Shown here in pieces: positions 24,901 through 36,642 of a stretch of DNA of 64,000 bases. The number at the start of each line of letters is the position of its first letter. Positions within the stretch are counted from its first letter, which is position 1. The DNA comes from Aplidium turbinatum (lineage: Eukaryota; Chordata; Ascidiacea; Aplousobranchia; Polyclinidae), in assembly GCA_918807975.1 (NCBI GenBank), contig OU964921.1, positions 44,232,498 through 44,296,497 of the forward strand, given 5' to 3'. A program made the position numbers and the translations under genes. The notes below the pieces were generated by a model. It searched no databases. It saw only the letters and a program-made list of their open reading frames with translations, and was not told the origin of the DNA.

Positions 24901-25902
24901 GCATAGAAAATCAAGATGAGGTATTTCTACCAACTTAAAGCACACTTATGATTTGCAAACTCTTAAATTGTTTTATAAACTTCATTACTTTGTAGATGCT
25001 AAAAATTTTATTCTGGTAGTTTTATGAAGCATATTACTTAAAGTGATTTATAGTTTCTACCTGCTACAACTGCAATTTAATTTCACGTTTATTCTTAGCG
25101 ATTCAGAGATTACTTATGTATATTCTTCCTATTCCATAAGCATTAAAAACGTCTTTGGTAGGCTACATATGCGTTGCATTTTGCAAACTCCAGAACCACA
25201 GCACGAGGTTGTTTAAGAAACAGAGGAAGTCACGAAGTTGCATTGTTTTGATCAAATGCTTTGAAGGGTAAGGCTTTTGTAGTATTGACGTAAATTTACC
25301 ATTCAAGGGTTGGTTGCTTATAAGTTTATAACACAAGATTCACTTTCTCACATAAAAACATAGAAATCTAAAAATTTATATATAAGTCACCTTTCGTTTG
25401 CTCAGATTCCAACATAAATGAATAAAAAATTCTCATTACCTTTGATCTATTTTCCTATTTTCTGGCAAGCATTCAGGTATTGGCAACACTTTTGCAACAA
25501 CTTATTAAGTTTTTACGTGTGTTCTAGCTACAATCTACTTATCCCGAGTTCACTTATAATAAAAATGGCGGATAAAAATAAAGAAATCCAACTTAGAATT
25601 GTATAACTTTCGTGATTTGCGATAAGCTTGTGCATACAAAATATCAATTTTGAAACTGAGCCAAAGTTAAACACACATAGCAATAACATTTTACTTGTTT
25701 GTATACAACAATACCAAAAGTAGTAATTATTTCCAACCATATAGCATCATCCATTCTGTTAGAATCGATGCAACCTATTTTTTAAACAAGTCTGAACACG
25801 ATTTACATTTTTTTTTTATTTCACTGTGTTATTTTTTGGTAATTTTTTGTAAGTATCTCCATCTTGTGTGTAACTTTAAGTGTTTTGTAAGATCTAAACA
25901 AA

Positions 25903-26698
25903 AAATCAATCGATCTGATACATTTTATGGTAGCTTTTGAACAGGTCTAAACAGGTTTTCTTGAACAGGTTTTGATGAAAATATGCTTGAAAACACTTAA
26001 TGATGCTTTATTAAATGACCCGCACATATGTCAACCAATTGCAATAATTTTGTTTCACAACACCAGACAACTTTTGTTTTCGTAGATTTTAATGATTGTT
26101 TGGTCTGTAATCGACTTTATCGGTTTGTTTACCATCAACTTACGTTTACACATAAGAAAGTTATTTGAACATTCTACTTGGTTACATAGTAGTACTATAG
26201 CATTTACGCGTGATGGTTTCTTGTAACAACTACAAACCAATGACGCCAATTTATTCAACAGAACCATTAACTGAAGATTTGTTTAGCATTACCGCAACTA
26301 TTTCTATTGTCTTTTCACCATTCACCATTGAATCTGTTCCTCAGACTTTCTTTTGTCGTGTGTTATGTGATGTTTTAATTCTTAAAAAATGGTGATCACT
26401 GTCTGTTACACAGTAACAATCTATCTTTTGCTTGAGAAAACGTTTTTTTTTTAGATAAGTCACATATCTGTACACACCTTTTCACAGTATTGACCAAAGC
26501 ACATTTGTCAAGAAAAACTAGAATATACTATATAGAAAAAATACTTTAATATATTTTATATAATTTTTAATAGGTATAATATGATATATATATATATATA
26601 TATATATATAGTAAGAATATAATAGAAAGATATAATTTTATAGGATAATCTAGTTGTAAAATGTTTTTCTGCAAATGTGATTGATTGATTGATTGATT
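25903..26698. other. Unique 796-bp spacer at the centre of the palindrome
   Basis: It contains no recognisable gene. A (TA)n run at about 26584-26610 and a (GATT)n run at about 26680-26698 lie near its right border. The short AT-rich frames here have no family resemblance. Confidence 0.8.
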
Positions 26699-28787
26699 GT
26701 TTAGATCTTACAAAACACTTAAAGTTACACACAAGATGGAGATACTTACAAAAAATTACCAAAAAATAACACAGTGAAATAAAAAAAAAATGTAAATCGT
26801 GTTCAGACTTGTTTAAAAAATAGGTTGCATCGATTCTAACAGAATGGATGATGCTATATGGTTGGAAATAATTACTACTTTTGGTATTGTTGTATACAAA
26901 CAAGTAAAATGTTATTGCTATGTGTGTTTAACTTTGGCTCAGTTTCAAAATTGATATTTTGTATGCACAAGCTTATCGCAAATCACGAAAGTTATACAAT
27001 TCTAAGTTGAATTTCTTTATTTTTATCCGCCATTTTTATTATAAGTGAACTCGGGATAAGTAGATTGTAGCTAGAACACACGTAAAAACTTAATAAGTTG
27101 TTGCAAAAGTGTTGCCAATACCTGAATGCTTGCCAGAAAATAGGAAAATAGATCAAAGGTAATGAGAATTTTTTATTCATTTATGTTGGAATCTGAGCAA
27201 ACGAAAGGTGACTTATATATAAATTTTTAGATTTCTATGTTTTTATGTGAGAAAGTGAATCTTGTGTTATAAACTTATAAGCAACCAACCCTTGAATGGT
27301 AAATTTACGTCAATACTACAAAAGCCTTACCCTTCAAAGCATTTGATCAAAACAATGCAACTTCGTGACTTCCTCTGTTTCTTAAACAACCTCGTGCTGT
27401 GGTTCTGGAGTTTGCAAAATGCAACGCATATGTAGCCTACCAAAGACGTTTTTAATGCTTATGGAATAGGAAGAATATACATAAGTAATCTCTGAATCGC
27501 TAAGAATAAACGTGAAATTAAATTGCAGTTGTAGCAGGTAGAAACTATAAATCACTTTAAGTAATATGCTTCATAAAACTACCAGAATAAAATTTTTAGC
27601 ATCTACAAAGTAATGAAGTTTATAAAACAATTTAAGAGTTTGCAAATCATAAGTGTGCTTTAAGTTGGTAGAAATACCTCATCTTGATTTTCTATGCTAA
27701 AACATTACAAACTGAATTGTGTAGCATATAAAAAATAAATAAAGAAGTAGATGTATTATCCTTGAGAGAAATAAAAGAATTATTTCAACAAACTGTAAAC
27801 TGAAAGTTTTTGCTCTAAAATTATTGACACGAAAAAATTATTCTAAGAAATTAAAAATGTTAGTTCTGTTACTTGCAAAAAATGAAAAAAATAATTTTAA
27901 TAAATCACAAAGCTTTCATTGTAAAAACCAACAACTAAAAATATTTTTTAACAAATTACAAACTTTTAAGTTGTATGATTGACAAATCAAAACAAAAATT
28001 AACTGACTAGGTGCAAGCTTTTAAGCTCCATAATTTACAACTGAAAAAAATAGTTTTAACAAACAACAAACTTATAAGTTCCATAACTTACAAACTGAAA
28101 GTAAAAAAAAATAGTTTCAACAAATTGTAATCTGAAAGTTTACCTCTGAAAGACATGCACATGAAAAAATTATTTTAAGTCACAAACTTAAATTTTCTTT
28201 TACAAACTTAAAAATATTTTCAGCAAATTACAATTTTATTTTTACAAGCTTAAGAAACTACAACAAAATAGCACAAGTTTCTGTTGCATAATTTGTAACG
28301 TTAAAATCTGTGTTCGAAGATTTGTTTGTGTGTTTTTATCATCAGGTGTCATTGTGTGTTGCAAAATTTGTGCTCGCATTCTGCTAGAGTTTGCATTTTT
28401 TCATGCTTGTTTTAAGTTTAGGTAACAATTTGTGATGTAGTTTGCTTTAGGTTTGTTGATTTTGTTTTCTAGTTGTCAGAATGTAGAAGTATTATTATGT
28501 TGCAACAATTTGTTCTATAGCTGTTAATTTGGGTTATATCATTGCATAAAGGGAATGTTGATTGCTTAGCTGGTATTAGCATCATCTAAGATAAAAATGT
28601 AAAATTTATTCGTACAAACAAACAATAACAAACTAAGAGTAACGTTGTTTTGAAAAAGCTATTATTCTTATAAGCTTTAAATGACATCATAAAACCAAAA
28701 TTTAATTTCCAGGTAAGTTGTTGTAAACCACCGTTTCAATGATGTTTATCAAACAAATGCTTAGCTAAGTTATGAACCTGACAAACT

Positions 28788-30329
28788 CGTCGGCTCCAGC
28801 TCGTATCCGAGCATTGGTTTTGTCTTCAAATTGAATTTGGTTTTGGATGGTGATGTCGTATGTGGCTTTGGAGGCCCAGTCTATGATGGAAAAGACGTGG
28901 GCAAAAGTCACATTGTATGGAGGGTGGGGGACGTGGTAGTTTTAGCTTTTCTTTTCTAGTGTTTCGTTTTTCTTGGGCTTTTTGTATCCTGTTTTTTTCA
29001 AAAATTTCCGTGCCTTCCCTAGTTCTTTTTCTCCAAAGTGATCTGTCGCTAGCAAGTAGTTCCCATGAATCCAGATCAATATTTGCATGGTTGAGGGACA
29101 CTTTCAGCTGATCTTTGTATCTCATTTTTGGTCTTCCGGGGGGTCTCTTTCCTGTCTCTAGTTCACCATAAAGCATTATTCGTGGAAGCCTCATTGGGTC
29201 CATTCGTATGACATGCCCTGTCCAGCGAAGGCGGTGTTTCAATATGGTGGCTTCTAAACTGGGCAACCTAGCGCGATCAAGGATTGCATCGTTGGTAAGA
29301 TAATCTTCCCAACGAGTACCTAGCATTTGCCTCAGCTTCCTCTGCTGGAAATTCTCAAGACGTTTGATGTCACGGCGGTATAATGTCCAGGTTTCACAAG
29401 CATAGAGAAGGGTAGATAGAACGACTGCCCGGAAGACCATAATTTTTGTGCGGATGGATATAGCATAGTTGTTGAAGACACGATGGTTAAGTCTTCCATA
29501 GGCACAGTGAGCTGCTTTTATACGTTGCTCAATATCCTTTGCACATGTTGGTGCTGTTGAAAGTATGCTACCAAGGTAAGAGAAGTAGTCTACTTCACCT
29601 AAAGGTGTTGCGTTGATATTGATCTCTGGGGAGGTGTGGTCAGGTGGCGTTTGGTTGAGTATCCTAGTTTTATCAGTGTTAACTTCCATTCCAAAATGCT
29701 CATAAGAATTGTTGTAGAGGGTGGCTATCGTTTGGAGATCATCAGGAGTAAAAGCAGGTGTGGCATTGTCATCGGCAAACTGTAACTCATGAATTGTATG
29801 AGCAGAGGTTTTCGACTTAGCACGGAAGCGAGCAAGATTGAAGAGCCCTCCGTCCATGCGACAGCGCATGTTGATACCAGGGGAGGTTTGTGGGACCTCG
29901 TTAAGCATTGCAGCCACATAGAGTGAAAAACATGTAAGTGCAAGAACGCATCCTTGTTTGAGTCCACCTGTAACGGGGAATGGGTCGGAGAGGGTGTTTT
30001 GGTAACAAACTCTGCCAAGCATGCCATCATGGAGAGCACGGATCAGGGGTGGTTATTTAGCAATGTTTCAAAATGCGACTTCCAACGATCAATGATTCCT
30101 TCGGTGTCAGTGATAATGTTTGAGCCAGCTGCGTCTTTTAAACCCCCCACTGATGACTTAGTCGGTCCAAAGATTTCTTTCGTCGCAGCGTAAAAGCTGC
30201 GCATATCTCGTTGGTCGGCATATTTTTGCAGATCTTCAGCTTTCTGTTGCCACCACTTGTTTTGCGCCTTACGAATTCCTTTTTGGCATGCTGTGGCAGC
30301 TTGTCGATGTTTTAGTTTGTTGGTTGGAG
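28788..30329 (-). mobile_element. LINE insertion (RTE-like or related), 5'-truncated, with a C-terminal zinc finger
   Basis: The 398-residue ORF at 28826-30022 has GGLKQGCVLA, the catalytic block QFADDNATPAF, EYF-type spacing with YLGSILS, then the tail YACETWTLYRRDIKRL, LRWTGHVIRMD and RPPGRPKMRYKDQLK, and ends with a C2H2 finger (CDFC...HIRHH). An upstream piece (30043-30360) is the linker (KNKWWQQKAEDLQKYADQRD) but joins the RT by an internal deletion near 30040. The 3' tail after the stop is under 40 bp without poly-A. The empty site is present in the left arm; the duplicated target seems to be only AACT (28784-28787, 30330-30333). Clade assignment is tentative. Confidence 0.85.
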
Positions 30330-32064
30330 AACTACACAGATTTAAACTGAACAATACCAAAGCAGGAGGTTCTTTGTCTTAATTTAGTGGTTGTGTGTTG
30401 AGTTGCATCGTCATGTTATTATTATCATAGAATGGTTTAATTGTAATAAGAATCATAAAACAAAATCGTAGGCCTAAATGTTATTCCTACATGATAAGCC
30501 TAAAGTTAGGCCTACATCATTATTCCAGAATAGTTACATTTATCAAACGTTACTATAAAGGTTTAGCTGAAACCACTGTTACAGCGAAACGGAGACCTGG
30601 TATAATAAAGGTTTACCGAAACCAACATTAACCGAAACGCAGATTAACCGAAAAAAAAAAAATGCAGTCTTTACTACTGTTCAAGATGATTAAATACAGT
30701 ATTTATTAAGCTTTTTCGACAAGTCATAGATTATAATAATTATAACCAACCCTTTGATCATTTGCCTTACAATAAACTAAAACCGATCCACAGATCAAAA
30801 GACTCATCAAAGTAGGCTACAACGAAATCTTCAATCAACCTAAACAATCGAAACAACAGTGAAACCTCATATACCAATAAAACCACCAAAATATCCCACC
30901 AATCAATGACAAGTTATGAAGGAAGGGAACACACAGTATTCGGAAAGACCTGGAATCGAACCAATAGACTTATCCATCAGAACTAACAGTGAAAACTCTA
31001 TTCCTGCAAGCAAACAGCTTTAAGAAAAAAACATGGCTACAACAAAACCGATAAAAAGTTAACAAAACTTTTATGAAATTATCTTAATTAAATCCTACAT
31101 ATTAATCGATCTATAATTTTAAGGTCCATACGCATGCAGTATCTTGGTGTCCATTCTGTGGTTATCTTGGCCCATCTGTTGTCTGTCATTCTTGCTACAT
31201 GTCCCGCCCATTGCCACTTTAGGTTTGTTGCTGTTTCTATAACATCTTTGATAAAAGTTTTGTTTCTGATGACTTTAATTATTTCTCATCTTGTCTTTTC
31301 TATCTATGTTTAATATTATTCTTTCCATGTTCCTTTACGCCGCTGCCAGTTTTCTTGTTTGTTGTTTTGTGAATGATCATGTTTCTGCTCCGTATGTTAA
31401 TGTTGGCAATATTACTGTGTCCATGATTTTGATATATTTTGCGTTGGTATTTCAAATCGTGATGTTCTATATGCCTAGAACCAAAAGATATGCAGTTTAA
31501 ATCAACAACACTACATTAGTTATTTTGTGAGATTGATATTTTTATGTTGGTTGTCATGAAACTAAAGATGACTTTATTGATAAAGTTTTAACCAACTTAA
31601 AATGCGGCCACCCCAACTTAAAACATACTAAAAATGAAGGCAGGTAGCTCACAACAACAAGCAACACAAAATAGAGAACAGCCAGAAGGACAAAACACGC
31701 CAACGAAGTAATCAGTAGAACAAGGACCAGTACAGAAACAAAGTACGTAGAAATAACGTAAAACAATATATTATGAGTAAGAAAAGTCAAGATCCAACAG
31801 TATTGATATTTTAATTACCTAACAAACAAAATCTCTTCAAAAGAAATACCTGCAAGATGATACCTACTTACCAAACCAAAATCAAATATGAAGGACATTA
31901 CTGTGTATTAATTTTGATAATTTGCTGTGATTTAATTGCTGTGTAACTTCGCTTACAATTTCTTCGCTTGTGCAGTGCAATAAAACAAACTGTTGACAAT
32001 TTGTGTGTGGTATATTTCGATAATACAGAACACAACAACGACGGTATAATATTTATTGACACGA

Positions 32065-35000
32065 TTAATGAACACTCCAAAATTTATCACTAAACAAATC
32101 GATTGGTGATTGAGGTAGAGTTTCATCCTCCTTAAATGAATTAAAAAGTTCGCAGAGACATTGCGCGTCGCACCCTTGGTGTTCACAACTTCTGATATCC
32201 CACTCGTTAGTAGGATCATTTGACTGGAGGTTGATTGAATCCTCGATAGGATGCTCTTGGCTCCATATCCAAGAAAGGTCGAATTCCTCGATAACTTTCC
32301 TTAAAAAAAATAAAGAAAATAAAACAAAAAATATGGAATACACAACAAATCTTTCTCATTGTAGGAATCATATACAAAAGAAATCTTTCTCGTTGAAGGA
32401 ATCACATACAAACTGGTAAGACGAAGTTAATTTTATTTTTCTACAAGGTGAATTAGACATGGGCTAACAAAATAGTGAGTCAAACATACTGCAGGTTTAC
32501 CTCCAGTCAGGGCCTCTGAGAGAAATTTTCACTAGGGGTACGAAGAGTCATTCCGGGCCCTCCTCTCACTCCGGGCCCCCTTTGTCTTGAGCAAAACGTG
32601 TGATGTTTGCTTAGGCGTATTGCACACCATACAACATTTTACTGCAGAATTGTACATTTGTGCGCAATAATAGTATCAAGTTGCAATAAAACTATTCTTT
32701 AATTTTAATAGGCTATGCACAATAATACTGAATATGAAAGAGGATAAATATGTCATTTCCTTTATATGATATAGGCCTACCCCGTAGCCGGTCGTTTGGT
32801 CGACAGACATTTGGTCGACAAGATATTTGCACTGCTGCCCTGCACTGCTGCCAGATAAGATAAGACTGAGCATCATAAAATACAAGTTTATAACAACAGA
32901 GAATGGCATTGGCCTACTCTAGATTAAATTCTATCCCATGCATCTGAATAATGACATAATGTAAGGTTTCAGTCGCCCCGAAAGCTCAGTTGGTTGGCGC
33001 GTGACTTCGTGAACGAAGAAGCTTCAAGATCAAGCGGCGCTGGTTCGACTTTCGGGGTGTGTGCTTGAGCAACGCATTCTAAGGACTGCTCTCCATTCAG
33101 TGGCACCTAATCGATAAGGATGTAATAATTCCCAGGTAACAAGACTTCAACAATCGGAAATTTCACTCTGCCTATCTCGGTAACCGGCCTCAGTGGCGTA
33201 GCCAGGAAAAAATTTTGGGGGAAGCCAAATATTTGATGAATTGAAGAAAACGACAAAGTGTTTGATTTGAGCCATCGCCACCTGATGTGCAGTGGCGTAT
33301 CCTGGTGGGTTGAGCAAGGAAAGTAATAAAGCTGATGGGGGGTAGAGCGTGCCGAAGGCACGCGTATACTAGAGGGGTCCGGGGGCATGCTCCCCCGGAA
33401 AAATTTTGCAAAATTACACTCAAATAATGGATTATAACGCTTTCTGGAAACACTTTTAAGGTAATATTTGTATGAAATTCATTAGCAGATAAACAGCTAT
33501 TAACTTATTAAAGGTAGCTCTTACACACGAACAGGCAAAAACTGCGGCTAAAATTAGAGAACACCAAAAACTCAGCTACACAAAAACTCAATAACTACAC
33601 AAAAATCCAACAGAGTAAGCCATTCTGAAATTGCTTCTACAAATTAGTTAAAAGAAACGTAAATCGCGTGAATTTTGCGCGATTTACAATTTGCAAAATT
33701 TATTGGAGTCTTTCTGTGTATCTAAAACAAGTCTTTGGGGGTGTTAATAGCCAGATCCAGTGGCGTAGCCAAGCGGGGGAGGGAGGGGGGGGTTTGGGGG
33801 TTACAACCCCTCCCCCCCCTTTGGCACGCGTGTGACGTCACGATATTGAGAATGATGTTTTCAGTCTAAAAAAAATTGCCTAATTTTAAACAAAATTGCA
33901 TTGAAATGCGAGTTTTGCCAATACCAAACATTCAAACATCTCAGCCAGGAATTAGCAACAAGAAAACACAGAGACTTAGCTTTATTTCCGAAAAATGCCG
34001 AAGAAAACATGATCTTATCCTTTTGCTATGCTACCGGACAGCACCATTTTACAGGAATATTCGTACCCACATTTTTGTTGAAAATGCTCTCAGAATGCAC
34101 CAAATTCAAAGTAATTTTTCAAAATTTTCTGGGGGAGGCCCCCCAGACCCCCCGCCGCTGGGTGGCTAAATCCCCCCCTTCAAAATTCCTGGCTACGCTA
34201 CTGGCCAGATCTCTTGGAAAAACGTTATAAGTTTCTACAAATTTTATTATATTTTCAACAAAGGGCTCAACTTTGGAATCTAAACTTTGAATATTTGGGG
34301 GGGGCTATGGCCCCTTTCGCCCCCCCCTGGCTACGCCTATCCGGCCTTGCTTCAAGATCCTCCACAAGTATGTAAAACTACCAGGAATAACCTATCAAGG
34401 CTTTGTCAGTCCGAGGATAAAGATTCAAAACCAAGTTTGCCCCATTTTTCAAATAGTTTTTAAAAAACACAAAAATGCCCTAAAACAATTATTAAAAAAT
34501 TAAAAAAAAACTAGCGGTTTGGGATTAAAAAAAAATCCCGGGTTTTTCTCAACCCTGCTTTTGCTACACTATGCCCCTCCCCCCCAGGACAGGAGAATAA
34601 CCAACTTTTGTGATTTAATTTAGGGTGCTTTTAACAGAACATGTTTGCACGTAAGGCATTAAGTCACCACTTTAGACACCTAATTTCTTTCTGGGCCCTT
34701 TTGCTACATTACGGGCTCCCAATAAGGACTAACGAATAACAACATTTATGCTTGAATTTAGTCGTTTAGGATGGTTTTAACCAAACATTTTTTCGCATAA
34801 ACTATAAAACTACAATTTCGGGCCCCCCAACAACCACAGGCCTGAGCCCTCAAGGGTACGCCGTACCCTCCGCACCCCCCTCTCGTAGGCCCTGCCTCCA
34901 GTCTTCTTAAAGTCCCTCAATCTGCGAGTCGGAATGAAAGAAATCCACCAGATTACTTTCTTCTAAGACTTGAATGTCTGTGAAAGCTTCCTCGTTCTGT

Positions 35001-36259
35001 TCACTATTTAATAAATATTTCATCATAAACACAAGCTTAGTCTTTTAACTAACATTATTTTAACATTTATTTCGACTTTAAAATGATTGCAAATTCTAAT
35101 TGAATGTTTTTAAATATAAGTTCTCCTATTTTTCCAAAAAAAAATAAACTAAAAAAAAAAAAAAAAAACGTGTTTAAGACACAAAAACACAGGCTCACAA
35201 AAGTTAAAAAAAAAAACCACCTCTTTCTGTTCTGTGACAGTTTCTCCGCGACCTCGTACATCTCCCCATTAGAAACATTGCCCCTGCAAATCATTTTCAT
35301 TACACTTCAGACGTATGCTTAGTCTTTTAACTAACATTATTTTAACATTTATTTCAATTTATTTTTTAAGTATTTTGTATTTAGAATAACCCACAAGTTT
35401 ATCATACGAGAGGGGAGGTTCTCTCCTCTAAAAAATTTGCTTAGTTTCAAGAAAATAAATGACACTAAAGCGAACTTTACCACATGAGACACTCTCTACA
35501 AAAAAAGAAATTAAAATACATATCTACCAAATATCTGGTTCCTGGATTGTTTCGGGTGCTGAAGGGCGGTGTTTTATTCTTGAATGCTCATTCAGTCCTT
35601 TCTTGTGTTTGTAGATTCGTCCGCATGTTGGACATTTGTGAACAGTTGGGAGGTGCTTGTGGAAGAGCTTCTCCTCTCGGCTGAAAAAAAACAAAAAACA
35701 ATCAACCCACACAATCATAAACCATATCAAATTTAAACACACAACCCACCTCTCAAAAGAAACACTACATCTCCGACACACTCCACACCTTCTTTCGTGT
35801 TTTTTCACTACCCATTTGGATGATAGTTGCTTTTCGCAGAACCGACATCTCTTACATGCATGGTTGTGTTTGTCCTTGCTTTTAACACTATCAACGAAAA
35901 AAAAAAAAACTTATTATCACCCACACACAATTTTATTTTCATGAAAAGACTTGAAACTGACCAAAATTTCAGGGAAACAAAGAATGATACACACACACCC
36001 TAATCCCAACAAACATCAAAACAAGGAAAATAAATACCTTCCAAACATTACCCCACAGATTTGACAGAAAAGACACGATAACTCCACATGAGAATGGAGA
36101 GAACTCTCTTCTTTAAATGCCTTATGACACCTGTCGCACTCATAATCTCGCGAGCATTCATCTAAAAATCTAACGAAATGAATGTTTTAGAAACCAACTG
36201 AATTTGAATAAAGAAAAAGCAAAAAATAACACTCACCTGTTCAATGAGTTCGATTCCAT
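32065..36259 (-). CDS. Five-finger zinc-finger protein of the giant palindrome, right copy, interrupted by a hAT element
   Basis: This is the mirror of the gene at 19693-21491. Exons on the minus strand are 36237-36259, 36038-36169, 35750-35887, 35528-35680, 35221-35283, about 34896-35003 and 32065-32299. Every exon has exactly the same length as in the left copy and the same splice dinucleotides. The hAT element 32508-34894 inserted at the exon 6 donor: its duplicated target ACTGGAGG spans the exon-intron border, so one copy of the junction has lost its GT while the other keeps GTAAAC on the far side of 2.4 kb. The fingers themselves (exons 2-4) are uninterrupted, so a 149-residue finger protein could still be made. 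Confidence 0.6.
32787..32822 (+). repeat. Terminal fragment of the GGTCGAC palindromic element
   Basis: CCGGTCGTTTGGTCGACAGA followed by a second CATTTGGTCGACA unit equals the terminus of the element at 58537-59176, here without the core or the other end. Confidence 0.8.
33191..34340. mobile_element. GGCGTAGCCAGG-family MITE (outer copy), hAT-like
   Basis: Ends are CAGTGGCGTAGCCAGG and ATAGGCGTAGCCAGG. CCGGCCT flanks both sides (33184-33190, 34341-34347). The interior matches the 36909-37587 copy in reverse, including a GGCACGCGTAT block and GGCGTATCCTGG. It is itself interrupted by 33758-34203. Confidence 0.8.
33758..34203. mobile_element. GGCGTAGCCA-family MITE (inner copy), 8-bp TSD GCCAGATC
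   Basis: Ends are CAGTGGCGTAGCCAAG and CAGTAGCGTAGCCAGG. GCCAGATC lies at 33750-33757 and 34204-34211. It is the deepest of the nested insertions here. Confidence 0.92.
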
Positions 36260-36642
36260 AATTTTGCACCAACTTCATACAATTTTGCATTGACTTCTTT
36301 CAAGGCACCCATATAGCCGGCGTGAAATCTACTCGCTTTTTATACAACTCTTCTCAAAGCTTCTTTTTGCAACTTCCTGGTTCAAATCAACCGTTATTGC
36401 CCGCTCAAATCGTGTGCTCACAATATTGTCCCAAAAAAAAAATCCGTTCACAATGCGCAGGAAGTTCAAAATGAGCTGGACCCAGAAAAATATGCTCACA
36501 ATCTAGCCGAACTACACTTTGTCACTTCCTGATTCAAATCAACCGCCTGCTCAAATCGGCCGAAAATTGGCTCTGGCTACCGTCACTACATTGGGTTATT
36601 ACATTTACAAGTCGAAACTAACATTTACTTACTACTAACGGA

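Larger units (their letters stand above)
19317..25902 (+). repeat. Left arm of the giant palindrome
   Basis: It contains subterminal repeats, the zinc-finger gene 19693-21491, a LINE remnant at 22085-22420 and a TTAA MITE (23312-23921) that is absent from the other arm. The rest is AT-rich with no recognisable gene. Short hydrophobic frames such as 21766-22002 occur in both arms, but only because the arms are copies. Confidence 0.9.
32974..34440 (+). mobile_element. SINE family 1 (best copy), split by a MITE
   Basis: The tRNA-like head runs from GCCCCGAA with box A AGCTCAGTTGGTTGGCGCG and box B GGTTCGACT. CCCCGAA and TTCGGGG can still pair as a 7-bp acceptor-like stem. The body follows (GGACTGCTCTCCATTCAG) to 33190, is interrupted by 33191-34340, and its tail resumes to about 34440. 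It is inside the hAT element 32508-34894. Confidence 0.8.
32508..34894. mobile_element. Non-autonomous hAT element, 2.4 kb, 8-bp TSD CCTCCAGT
   Basis: Ends are CAGGGCCTCTGAGAG and CAGGGCCTACGAGAG. CCTCCAGT lies at 32500-32507 and 34895-34902. The left arm shows the uninterrupted site near 21050. Interior parts rich in GGGCCC repeat near both ends. It carries a fragment of the GGTCGAC palindromic element, and a SINE split by MITEs. No transposase is visible. Confidence 0.95.
19317..36636. mobile_element. Giant palindromic (foldback) DNA element, 17.3 kb, 6-bp TSD AACGGA
   Basis: The element starts AGTAGTAAGTAAATGTTAG and ends with the exact inverse. AACGGA flanks it at 19311-19316 and 36637-36642, inside a hAT transposase, so it transposed as a unit. 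Left arm 19317-25902 and right arm 26699-36636 are inverted copies. Without later insertions they are about 5.98 and 6.00 kb, around a 796-bp spacer. Divergence between arms is very low by eye. Each arm carries one seven-exon zinc-finger gene and a LINE remnant. No transposase, polymerase, integrase or capsid gene is visible. The 6-bp duplication and the AG start recall Polintons, but nothing coding supports that, so I leave it unassigned; a derivative mobilised in trans is one possibility. Confidence 0.88.
26699..36636 (-). repeat. Right arm of the giant palindrome
   Basis: This is the mirror of 19317-25902 with two later insertions (a LINE at 28788-30329 and a hAT element at 32508-34894). 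Without them it is about 6.00 kb. Scattered single-base differences from the left arm are visible, for example in the last coding exon of the fingers. Confidence 0.9.

Noticed and set aside
19317-36636. Assignment of the giant palindrome to Polintons
   Set aside because: Only the 6-bp duplication and the AG start agree. No polymerase, integrase, protease, ATPase or capsid frame is visible in the arms or spacer.
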